Assembly: GCA_029255685.2 (NCBI GenBank)
Contig: CM055317.2
Location: forward strand, 70,297,460-70,361,459
Origin: Silene conica
Lineage: Eukaryota; Streptophyta; Magnoliopsida; Caryophyllales; Caryophyllaceae
Length of the DNA stretch: 64,000 nt
Direction: 5' to 3'
The position numbers and the translations under genes were made by a program. Each line of letters opens with the position of its first letter. The first letter of the stretch is position 1. The notes beneath the pieces were generated by a model. It was not told the origin of the DNA. It searched no databases and worked only from the letters and a program-made list of their open reading frames with translations. This document shows, piece after piece, positions 21,076 to 31,800 of this stretch.

Positions 21076-22133
21076 AAGGAGGAAGAACAAGCTTCCTTAC
21101 ATTGTTATTCTCGGCTAAAATAGGGCACAAGTGAAGTCACCTTCTTCACTTGTTCTTGAGCTTATCACACGGATGATCCTCCTTGAACCTTCAAAGAGAT
21201 GGCCTCAAAAAGATGAACACCAAGACACACTACACTCAATATTTTGTATGTTATTTGCTAGAACAACTTGATACAAAAATGCTAGATTATTAGAGGAGGC
21301 ACACGGTTTAGGGTTAGGAGAAATGTGAATTATTTTTCTCTCTCTTTTGTTCTCTCTAAACAAAACCCTAATCCCCTAGTGAATGAATGAGTTGTGTACC
21401 CAAAAAAAAAAAAAAACTTCCTTTTGTTCTCTCATTTGGTTCGGCCGTGAGGCATGGGTAGAGTGCCCAATAGATTGCATCTCAATCCTCTCAAATGTTT
21501 CCCATGCTCACTTGCACAATAAATACATGTCCTTACAATGTTCCTAACACATTTTATGTAATGTTGTATGTGTGTGTGTCACAACACACGGTCCATATCA
21601 TGCAATGGACTCATACGAGACATTACATAGGAGCATATTAATTTACGTAATTGGAGTTTAACTTTTAACCTTTTAATCGTAAATCAATAAGTAATTCAAT
21701 TAATTACTTATATCGTATTTTATTACTACAATAATTGTAGTTTTAAATAATTCATTCAAACAACTTTATGTTTCATAAACATGTAAATAATAGTGATGAC
21801 ATTTCCTTCACTAATATATTTTAATTTATAATCTGATTATAAATTTTCTCCTTATTTTATTCATAATCTAGAAATGAACCAACTCGTATCAATATACAGT
21901 TGTTTCATTTATTACTGAGAGAGTTGTCCTTAAGGTGTGACCTAAAGGGATCAACTGGTCACCACCGTCATTACGACAGTAATGTCAAACTCTAGCAAGC
22001 CAATCATTACCGATTAATGTTGACCAGTTGACTTATGATAAAGAATCATCCCATGAATATTCTTTTATAGAGATTTGTCAATTAATTATATAATTGACTG
22101 ATCACAATATTGTCGAGGACACTTACTCCAACA
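21076..22133 (-). mobile_element. Probable solo LTR (1058 bp)
   Basis: Read on the minus strand it begins TGTTGGAGTAAGTGTCC, a common LTR start. It is flanked by a 5-bp direct repeat AGATT at 21071-21075 and 22134-22138. The other end (CTCCTT on the minus strand) lacks the expected CA, so that boundary is less sure. A 15-16 bp A run at about 21401 and CCCTAA motifs are inside. Confidence 0.55.
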
Positions 22134-22138
22134 AGATT

Positions 22139-23145
22139 AAGTATCTTATTAATGACACAAATCGCGATAGCCCTTAAATTTGAACAAAACAAATGCGTAC
22201 GATGAACGTTGAAAATGTGATGAATATTTCATAACCCAACAATGGAACTTACATAAAAAAATAAAAAATTATATAGTTAATTTAAAACCTTAACCCACTT
22301 AACTTGATGGGAATAGATAAGTAAGACATATTAGTGGCACATACAATTCTATTGACGATATTGATAAGAAAAAATTATTCCTTACAAATTTTGCCTCTAA
22401 CAAAAAACTATAAAGAATTGAGGATACGTTTTATGACTTTTGAGCATTTTTTCTATTATTATTATCAAATTTAAGATAGACATAAATATCAATCAAGGTT
22501 CATCTTTTTTTAGCATCGATGTTAAAAAGACAATACTAAATATCTTACTATGTCATGTGTTATTAAAATTAAAGTCATATCTAAAATCATGTGTCACATG
22601 CTTATAAAAAAAAAATTAAAAATTAAAAAATGTTAGTTGCGAACACAAAAATAAATTAATACAAACTATTTATTTTCTTCCCCTGAATCTGGCTATTAAC
22701 TACATATTTATTTAACTTTTATTTCTTTTATTTAATAGGATGACTTTTGGTTTCCCTCACCATTTGTAGTAGGTTACTATTTAACTTAATTTATCATTTT
22801 TGCAACAATTAAAATTTAAGATTTTTGACAAATTGATATTGATAATATATTAAGACTAGCATTTATTAAACTTTATAAGTATGCTATTACTAAAAAATAT
22901 AATTTATAAGAAATAAAATACATACTGAGATAAAAGCCCTCTAATTTAATTAAAAAGTATGTTTTAAACTTTTTATACTAGATAATTTATAATTCTAAAA
23001 AAAAGAATAATAATCAAACATTATGCCTTAATTAAATAACTTTTAAGTATTTCAAAAATCAAAACCGTATATTTTTAAATGGATAAACTAATTGCTCGGA
23101 CAAATCTTAACAATACGATAAAATAACAATACTAGAACATATAAA
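22139..23145. other. AT-rich Helitron-type body, no genes
   Basis: Stops in all frames. Contains the inverted partner (22425-22505) of 19975-20080. It runs up to the Helitron 3' end at 23174. Confidence 0.45.
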
Positions 23146-23174
23146 CCCGTGAATGTCACGGGTTACAAAACTAG
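23146..23174 (+). mobile_element. Helitron 3' terminus
   Basis: Hairpin CCCGTGA-ATG-TCACGGG followed by TTACAAAACTAG and T. Confidence 0.75.
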
Positions 23175-24000
23175 TTTTTTATATAAATTACAAACACACA
23201 TTTATTTTTCATGATAATCATATCAATATCAGCATGCCAAAATATTAAACACAAAAACTAATCTAAAAAGTTTATTTAAAACTACAAAAGAAGAAAATGA
23301 TAAAAATACGAAAAAAATACCACAAAGTGAGCATAAAACTTCATGGATGAAAATTTTAGTTACGGTAAAAAGTACCTATTCAAGAGTTTATATGTAAAAC
23401 TTCACATAAATATTATTTGAAGAAAACGCTCAAAATATTAAATTAATAATGACATGAGAAAAAATGAGATATTGAAATTGCAAAAGAAAAGTACCATAGT
23501 AGATACTTAACATTTACAAAAACACGAGTAATGACGGGTTTTGGGGCAGTCATATTTTTTTTTTCTTTGATAAGGTAAAAAACTATATTGATCCCCTAGA
23601 GTAGGCGACCAACCTATTTCATTATTTTGAATGAGGTAAGTTGAAACTATCGGCTTTTAAACCATCTCTAAAGAATTCGACATGTTGACAGCTCTGATTT
23701 ATGAGTGAGTTGTGACGATGAAAAATGCATATATAACGAAGAAAATTGTGAGATTTTTGTATTAACATTTACTTATCATTGTATATTGTAGTTCTGTTAT
23801 GATATTTCAAATTTATATAGATTGATTGCGTTTTGATATACTTTGAATATAAACTGTATGTTAATATTACAATATTTTTAGTATATCGGTCATATAAAAT
23901 TATATTACAAATCGAAAATCGAAAATATGACTAATCATTATTTATTATTTATAAATAACAATACTTGAACCTGCAATCCCGTGCAATACTAGTTCTATAC
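23175..24000. other. AT-rich stretch ending in a decayed Helitron-like 3' end
   Basis: No coding signal. The end ATCCCGTGCAATACTAG|T at about 23976-23992 resembles the other Helitron 3' ends, but the right arm of the hairpin is missing. Confidence 0.4.
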
Positions 24001-24004
24001 AATT

Positions 24005-24240
24005 GCTTTATTCACGTTTGTCAATACCCGTTTTCTTTTGTTAATATCTTTAGTTACATATCGATAAAAATTATAAAAATTTCATATTCACAATGTACTC
24101 GGTAAGACAGTTTAAACAAGATCTCACATGACTATCTTTTATGTTATATATTAGAAGTTGTGTCGAAAATTTACTCGACTTATGAATAGTGCCCAAAAAG
24201 TGAAATGATGTATGCAATTGATTGGAATAGAGGAAGTATT
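24005..24240. mobile_element. Degenerate Stowaway MITE
   Basis: Shares internal blocks with the Stowaways at 6512 and 27993 (TTCACGTTTGTCAATA, ATATCTTTAGTTACATA, AAAATTATAAAAATTT, AAGATCTCACATG). The right end reads GGAATAGAGGAAGTA and the left end is lost. Confidence 0.6.
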
Positions 24241-24843
24241 TAGTTAACATTTCATGATATTTTATTATAGAACGGTTTTATCATCCCGCCGGCCCGGCCA
24301 ATCCTCTTTGGGGATATTTCCTCTAATAAATTCCATTTATAATACGTATCATTTATTACTTAAAATCATAAAATTAAATCGTTTCCAAATAAAATCCAAA
24401 CCATAATAGGAAATCGGATAAGCATAAATGCTCTGGTTTGACATTTTTCCCAAATTTTGCTCCGGAAAAAAATTAAGAGGTCATAACTCGTGTTTACGAG
24501 CTTAAAAGTGACGTTATTTTCCAAATTGATCAACTTTCGAGAACCACAACTTGGAAGAAAATTATCGAACTTGGATTTCGTGACCAAGAAATTTGGTCAC
24601 TCAAAGTTCTCTTCGATCAAATAACTTTTTACATACTACAAGGTCTACAACTCCTAATCACGAGATACAAATGCGACAATTTTTTTTAAATCATAGTTTT
24701 ACTCAGGAAGATGATCATCAAGTATAAACAATTATGATTTTCTTAACTCATAAACACGAGTTACAACCTCTTAAAATTTATTGTTAAAACAATTAAATAT
24801 TTCAAATAAAATATTAAACCTCAAAAACACCGTGTTCCTTATC
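24241..24843. other. Intergenic region upstream of the glyoxalase-like gene
   Basis: Nothing recognised beyond short ORFs. ACTCGTGTTTACGAG near 24487 and AACTCATAAACACGAGTT near 24747 are mirrored, which may mark a decayed repeat. Confidence 0.4.
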
Positions 24844-24917
24844 GGAATGGAAACAAAGGAAAGAAGAAACAATGAAAATTGGAATGGAAACAAAGGAAAG
24901 AAGAAACAATGAAAATT
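24844..24917 (+). repeat. Exact 37-bp tandem duplication upstream of the glyoxalase-like gene
   Basis: The unit GGAATGGAAACAAAGGAAAG plus 17 bp occurs twice without mismatch. It lies about 115 bp ahead of the TATA box, so it could affect promoter spacing. Confidence 0.95.
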
Positions 24918-25033
24918 TAAATTGGTCGTAAAATCCATTTTCCAACACAACAATATGAGGGGCAAACTCGTCAATGAACAAAAAGAACCCACAAAATCCA
25001 TTCCCAATAAAAACGGTTCACCTTCTCCGCTTC

Positions 25034-25040
25034 TATAAAT
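25034..25040 (+). promoter_or_regulatory. TATA box of the glyoxalase-like gene
   Basis: TATAAAT lies 115-121 bp before the ATG and is followed by a CT-rich leader (CCACACACACTTCC, CTCTCTCC). A 120-bp copy of this promoter without the TATA box is at 7656-7775. Confidence 0.7.
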
Positions 25041-25154
25041 ATCCCTTTTCCCCACACACACTTCCTTCACTTCACCTCACTCTCATCCATCTCCCTCACA
25101 CACAAACTCTCCATTTTTCTCTTTCTCTCTCCTAGGGTTTCCAAACTCACAAAA

Positions 25155-27042
25155 ATGGCCGCTGCAGAAGCACAAGAAGTCCAGAACGGAGCTACCACCG
25201 ACAACGGCACCACCGTCACACCAATGGCAGAGACTGCAGTGGAGACCACGGCGGCGGTGACTTTCTCTTCCTTCAAGACTCAGCTGGTGGTTGAAGCACC
25301 AAAGGCGGCAGATGCGGTGGCGTTCTACAAAGCAGCTTTCGGTGTTGAAGAGGTTAACCGTGTCATGCATCCAAAGAGGAAGGCTGAACAAGAACAGCCG
25401 CTTGTTCTCTCTGCTGATCTTAAGCTTGCTTCCGCTATCTTCTCTGTTTCTGACTCCATTGATGAAACTCCTCTGTATGCTTCGCTTTCCTTCTTTCTCT
25501 CTCCTCTCTCTTTTAGTTTTCTATGCTGCACTTTTTCAATTTCTGCTTTCTTCTTCGAATTTTGCTTTAGATTTCTGGTGTTTTTTTATATATTTTTTTC
25601 TTAGCTCATCGTTTTTTGCTGGTCATTTTTGTGCTATGTTTTTTTTTGTTTTGTGATTTGTTCTTCAATTTTTATTTCAAATACTGTTGATTTTGTTCTT
25701 ATTCAGGTAGATTTATGTTTTCGTTGCACATTTTTTTACCGTTTTACCTCAGATATTCTCTAATTATATGGTTATTATTAAGTTTTCCTGCGTTTTTTTT
25801 ACGATTTTCCTTATTTTTGGATGAATTTCGTTGTTAGGTTAGATTTCTCTTTTGATGCATTTCTTTTTCTTTTTATTTATATTTCATTTATATTCTCAAT
25901 ATTTTCATCTCGAGTAATTACTGACAAGCTTAATAGAAACCGTCTCTTTAATTTAGGTGTTTTGTATTTACTGATATTTTTTGTAAAATTTAATACGGAG
26001 TAAGTAGGTTGTATTTATTTCTCATGATATTTACGCCGTACGGTCTGTTTTCCCTGTTTATTGGCAAGCGTTTGGGAATCTTACTTTTGCTGGTTTGAAT
26101 TTCAAAAGTCTTTTTCTAATTGACGTCCTTTTTTATACCATTATTACACCTTGAATTCCCTTCTTATTTTAATTTATTTTTCTTATATTAAAATATAAGA
26201 ATAATTAGATGCTGTATGAATTTGTGATAGTAATTGCATTACCTGCTACTTTTTAGTCGAGTTTGATCTAATATTCTTCAGATCTGTGTGTCCGATGGGT
26301 CAAACAATATAGATTGATATTTTCTAGGCACTTTCCTTTTGTTTTATCTATCCCATATGTGTAGTATTTGACCTGTTGCAAACTTATGTCCGTCACAAAT
26401 AAGAATGTGTACAAGGAATACTAATTTTGCTTGTGACATCTCACAGCTGCTATATTTTTCAACGATTACTTAAATCGGTTGTGACATGTTTCAAGAATTT
26501 GGGAATACAATATCCTTGTGAATTTACTTTAAAATATACATTTGTGATACAGACATGAAAATTTTCAAATTCCGGGTTTATAGTTTATGAAATGTTCTTG
26601 TTGTGTCTGCGAGTCTGGCTTAAGATGTCTAGTTCAATTACATTTTTTAACAAATGTAAATAAATTAGCCGTACATAGTGATTGTGGTGTTGACGATCGT
26701 ACATCGTTTCCTACAACGCGCAGGAAAACCACTTCCGTCTGATCTTATTTTGTGCGTTTAACTTTATATTGTTTTCAACTAATATTTTTGAATGTGTGTA
26801 GGGTGGAAAATGAAGGCAGTGGAGCATCTATTGTGTTCACTCTGGAGACTGAGGATGTCCAAGCTGCATTGACCAAGGCTGTGGGAGCAGGAGCAGTTGC
26901 AGTTGCAGTTGCGGAAGGCGAAATCAGTGAAGTTGAAGGTGGTGGCCGTGTCGCTAAGCTCAAGGACCCTTACGGTTACCTCTGGGTTATCTCTTCTGTG
27001 ACCAAGGATGTTTCTGAGGCTGCTGCCAATGTGGAAGCTTAA
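25155..27042 (+). CDS. VOC/glyoxalase-fold protein (At5g48480 type)
   Basis: Two exons, 25155-25474 and 26802-27042, are joined by a 1327-bp GT-AG intron splitting a Leu codon, and give 186 residues. The start is the first ATG of the leader (AAAATGGCC). Residues 1-35 are Ala/Thr-rich and of low complexity. The VOC fold follows, with FSSFKTQLVVEAPKAADAVA, FYKAAFGVEEVNR and a second half with VFTLETEDVQAALTKAV and the PhnB-like signature LKDPYGYLWVISSV. The family member in Arabidopsis is the small 'uncharacterized protein At5g48480', a glyoxalase I/bleomycin-resistance fold protein of unknown reaction. The metal ligands of true glyoxalase I are not obvious, so I do not assign an enzymatic activity. 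Its Arabidopsis neighbour At5g48470 matches the gene at the left edge of this window. Confidence 0.93.
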
Positions 27043-27400
27043 TTCCTAAGAACTCTCACTTGTTGAGTTAAGTAGCAGTAATTAGTGATGTAGTAGTTTG
27101 TGATGAACAAAACGGGTGGTTAGTGTTGTCGATAAGCTAGCTTTCTCAACTCTTTAAGTACTTAACTCCGGATAATGATGACCTAAACTGATGGATGCTT
27201 TATTTTGTTAATGGTGCGTAATTGATGATGTCTTTCCATTATCATTTTGGATTTTGGTTTCTTCCTTTCGTATCGGCCATGGCGTTTTTATTTTCACGGG
27301 TTTATAGTTTGATGCATTTCTCGACTCAATTCTGGGGCTGACGACCAAAACTGATCGATGGTTTATTTTGTTAATGGTGCTTCGACGATGTTTTTGCATC
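27043..27400 (+). other. 3' UTR region with a duplicated block
   Basis: About 55 bp at 27177 (GACCTAAACTGATGGATGC, then TTATTTTGTTAATGGTGCG) recurs at 27338 (GACCAAAACTGATCGATGG, then TTATTTTGTTAATGGTGC). The transcript end is not determined. Confidence 0.6.
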
Positions 27401-27992
27401 CTTGGAGCAATTTCAATGGTTACCTTTAATGACCTGCTTGCTAAAACTGTAAATTATCAAGCGGTTGGTTTACCATCGGATGGATTACAAAAAATATGCG
27501 TTGCTTATAAGCGGGTGTAGCTTAGACAAATAAAATTAATAAAATACATAAATAAATAACAAAAAAATAATTTATATTATAATATTTATTTGTTAGTGGT
27601 TTTTTTTAAGCCAAATCTATTATAGTTTACCATTGATAATTGTTGTAGCTTGAGCACTTTATTATTTGGAAAAAATATGGAGCAAAATATTGGAGTTGCT
27701 CTTCTCTAGCTTTTTTCATTTATTTATTGGTAGTTGTTTAATTTGGATGAGTAGACCAATGTAATTCTCAACTCAATTTTTTTTTTGACGGTTTTCATGA
27801 AATTAGACTCGTTAACATTTACAAGTGTCAATAATTTAGGCAACGGACCACTAGTCCACAAGACAGTTGTTTTAGATCCTTAATTTCGTGTATTATTGGG
27901 GATAAACCCATAATTCTTATCTATTTAGCTTTACATTGCATGTGCATGCGTCTTGTTATCTTTAAGTAGCTTCCTCCTTTAATTAATAATTA
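27401..27992. other. Intergenic, nothing recognised
   Basis: AT-rich, short ORFs only. Confidence 0.5.
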
Positions 27993-28249
27993 CTCCTTCC
28001 ATTCTTTTTATATCACCCAACTTTTGTTTTGACACTATTCACAATCGAGTATTCAACGTCGGTTTTCTCTCATTCCGTTCACGGAAATATATTCATGTGC
28101 GATCTTTTTTGGATTGTCTTGATAAGAGGATTAAGAATATCAAACTTTTATAATTTTTAGTAGTATGTAGCTAAAGATATAATCAAAACAAAATGAACAT
28201 CGGCAAACGTGAATAATGAAATGGGGTGATATAAAAAGAATGGAGGGAG
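27993..28249. mobile_element. Stowaway MITE
   Basis: Terminal inverted repeats CTCCTTCCATTCTTTTTATA and TATAAAAAGAATGGAGGGAG, with TA target duplication at 27991-27992 and 28250-28251. Long stretches are mirrored relative to the copy at 6512-6734, so the two lie in opposite orientation. Confidence 0.93.
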
Positions 28250-28251
28250 TA

Positions 28252-28639
28252 ATTGCTATTGTCTGTTAATTAATTAATTATGATAATTGATATTTTTGTT
28301 GCGGAAAAGTTGTCTCGGAGAGTGTATTGTGTTTGTGTCAGTATTTTTTTTAAAATAAAAACTTTAGAGAGATGGTCTTTTAATCGCGTTTTTGAGAGAA
28401 CTCTCACATAATGAAATAAATAAGGAACGTACTGAAGTTTTGTTTTCGTATTATGTCTCCTACTAAATTAGTGAGAGATAGTCTCTCACGAGACTTACTG
28501 TTTTTTAAATAATACGAGTAATATTTTTTAAAAACCACTATTTTTTTTGGTAGTTTAATTTTTTTCTCATTTGTCATCATGCTAGGTTCTCGTTTGTTTT
28601 TTCCCGACCAAAGTATTGCATTTGTTTTCTCTTCTTGAT
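28252..28639. other. Intergenic, nothing recognised
   Basis: AT-rich; contains mirrored GAGAGATGGTCTTTTAA / AGAGATAGTCTCTCA-type motifs (28368 and 28476) that may be a decayed MITE. Confidence 0.4.
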
Positions 28640-28644
28640 CATGC

Positions 28645-28886
28645 TGTTAAAGATAATACTCCAACAACCAAATAGTCAAAAGATTGACTCCTACAATCAA
28701 GGATCCTAAACTAAGTAAATATCTTTTAGTTTATTAGTTACCTCCTTTATCTCCACAATTGGTGGAAAGTATCTTTTGTAAACCCTAGTGTAACCCTAGT
28801 GCATCTTACGTGAATGTATTATATAAGCTACTAGCATGTAAACTTCTAATCATCAATAATAATAATATTCTCATATTACTTTTATA
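28645..28886 (+). repeat. Copia 5' LTR
   Basis: Starts TGTTAAAGATAATACTCC and ends TTACTTTTATA. A TATA-like TATTATATAAGC at about 28827-28838 probably directs transcription. AACCCTAGTGT is tandemly repeated at about 28780. Confidence 0.97.
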
Positions 28887-31800
28887 TGGTATCAAGAATC
28901 ATATTGATCCTTATACTAACCACTACTTCCGCTGCCTTCACCAACCACGAAACACCCATGGCAACCACCAGCAACCAACTTCCTAACTCCGCTGAACCAT
29001 CTAAACCACTTCTTTCCGTCTCATTCCCCACCTGTACTAAACTTACACCCACAAACTATAGAGCCTGGCACTACCAAATTAGCCGACTCTTTCTCGGCTA
29101 TGGTCTTTTTTCGTTCCTCGATGGCACCACAACCGCTCCACCTCAAACCACGACTCCAAAACCCACCACCGAAACGCCTAACCCAACAGCCATCTCCAAC
29201 CCAGCCTACGAAACATGGTTTCGTCAAGACCAATTAATCCTAGGCGCTCTCGCTGGCACCTTAGACGATACCGTCGCACCCGTCCTCCTTGATGCAACCA
29301 CCTCTCATGAAGCCTGGACTACCCTAGCAACCACCTATGCCAACCCATCCCGTGGTCATATCCTTCAACTTAAGGATCGACTACGTACCATTACTCACAC
29401 CGACAAAACTATATCCGAATACATGCTAGCCATAGAAGATTGCACAACCCAATTAGCCCATTTCGGAAAACCCTTAGATGTCGAGGACATTACTGCTCAA
29501 GTCATTAATGGCCTAGACTACACTCTTTATAAACCCGTCATCGATGCCATTCGCGCACGAGACTCTCCTATCAGTTTTGATCTCCTTCATGAAAAGTTAA
29601 TTCAACATGAATTAACTATAAAACACCAAACAAATACCAACTCTCATACTCACTTCAATCCCTCGGCACATGCTGCACTTCACAATTCTCATTCTTATCA
29701 AAACTCACGTTCCAATAACAACCATCACTCCAACCAATCTCGTTCCAACACCTACTCTCAAAACTCGTCCAATCGTAACTCTCCCACCACTCCTAATCCA
29801 TTCAAAGGGCGTTGTCAATATTGTCGTACACAAGGCCACGTTATAAGCGATTGTCCGGACTTTAAACGTGACTATCCAAATGTCGTGTTCCCACCTCCTA
29901 TCCCTCGCCAGTCACGCCCTCATGCTCACACTGCCACAACCGGTACCGCACCCACCACGTCCTATCTAATCGATAGTGGCGCCTCCCACCATATAGTCAA
30001 TGACCTCAACACTCTGTCTCTCCACACTCCGTATGAAGGACCCGACGACCTAGTGATCGGTGACGGTTCATCCTTGCCTATCACTCACCTTGGTTCTTTT
30101 TCTATCTCTCATTCATCTCACCTTTTACGCTTCACTAATGTGCTTCTTGTTCCAAAAATTTCAAAACCTTTACTTTCCGTATCACAATTTTGCAATGATA
30201 ACCATGCTTATGCTTGTTTTTCGTCTTCCTCTTTTTGTTTCAAGGACATCAAGACGGGGGCAACTCTGCTTGAAGGACCGTTCCTTGATGGCTCATACCA
30301 ATGGAAGCCATCTCCTCACTCGCCTCACGCCTTTGCCGTCAATAAATCATCGAGCTTTTTGTGGCACGCTCGATTAGGCCACCCTTCCAATTCTACTTTA
30401 CGTTTATTAAACACTAGTTTCAATTTCAACATTTCAGATTTTATGCACTGTAATTCATGTTTAATCAACAAAAGCCACAAACTTCCTTTTTCCACATCTA
30501 CTCTAAAATCAAACGCTCCATTTGACCTAGTATATTCCGATGTATGGACTTCACCAGTCACCTCCGACGAATCCTACAAATACTATGTTATTTTCGTCGA
30601 CCATTACACTCATTATTTTTGGTTATATCCTTTAAAACACAAATCTGAAACTGCTACAACCTTTCATCGCTTCAAGTCCATAATCGAAAAATATTTTAAA
30701 CGACCCATACGACAATTCTACTCCGACAATGGAGGCGAATACATCAAATTAAACCCTAATCTTCTCGACAATGGTATAACCCACCTCACTTCACCCCCTC
30801 ATACTCCCGAGCACAATGGCTTTGCGGAGCGTCGTCATCGTCACATTGTCGAAACAGGTCTTGCCCTACTCACTCAAGCCCAAATGCCAACCAAATACTG
30901 GCCCTACGCTTTTTCTACTGCTACCTACCTCATTAATAGACTACCATCCGTCACACTCCAAAATAAATCACCCTACCATCTTCTCTTCGACCAACAACCA
31001 AACTACCATAAATTACGTCCTTTTGGGTGCCTCTGCTACCCATGGCTAAAACCCTATACCAACCGCAAACTCGAACCCAAGTCCGCTCCTTGCATTTTTG
31101 TAGGATACTCAACCACACAGAGTGCCTACTTATGTCTCAATCCTGTCACCACACGTCTTTACACCTCACGACACGTTCGATTCGTCGAACTCGAATTTCC
31201 ATACTTAGCCCTCTCCAAATCAACGCTTGTCCATCCTCCAAACCCATCTCAGTGGTGCCAACTCACTGTTCACGTTTTACCTCCAACTCCTAACCCACCC
31301 ACACCAACATTAACGACTCAACTCAACCCACCTATTCCTGACCCTCACACGCAACCTACCTCCCAAGCTCCTCCCTCACCTCCTGCCTCTCCACCTCCTG
31401 TATCCCAAAACTCTACCTCCCAGCCCTCGTCTTCTACCACTCCCGTAACCCAAAACCCTACAACTCAGCCTTCCACCTTAACTCCATCTCCATCCACCTC
31501 TCCAATCCCTCCTCCACCTCCCCCACCTCCCTTACCTCATCATCGTACTAGACTTTCGAACAACATTGTAGTTCCGAATCCACGCTACTTTAACACCAAG
31601 AAAACAGCCAATGTAGCCTCCCTTCCCTCTCCTTACACTACCCCAAACACAACCAAGCAAGCACTCATACAACCACACTGGCGACAAGCCATGGTTGATG
31701 AGTTTGATGCCCTAACCCGAAACAAAACATGGACCCTAGTTCCCCCTAACCAAGCCACCAATGTTGTTGGTTGCAAATGGGTGTATCGTATAAAATATAA

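Noticed and set aside
25821-26003. 60-codon ORF inside the glyoxalase-like gene
   Set aside because: It lies fully in the large intron and is of low complexity (Phe/Ile-rich).
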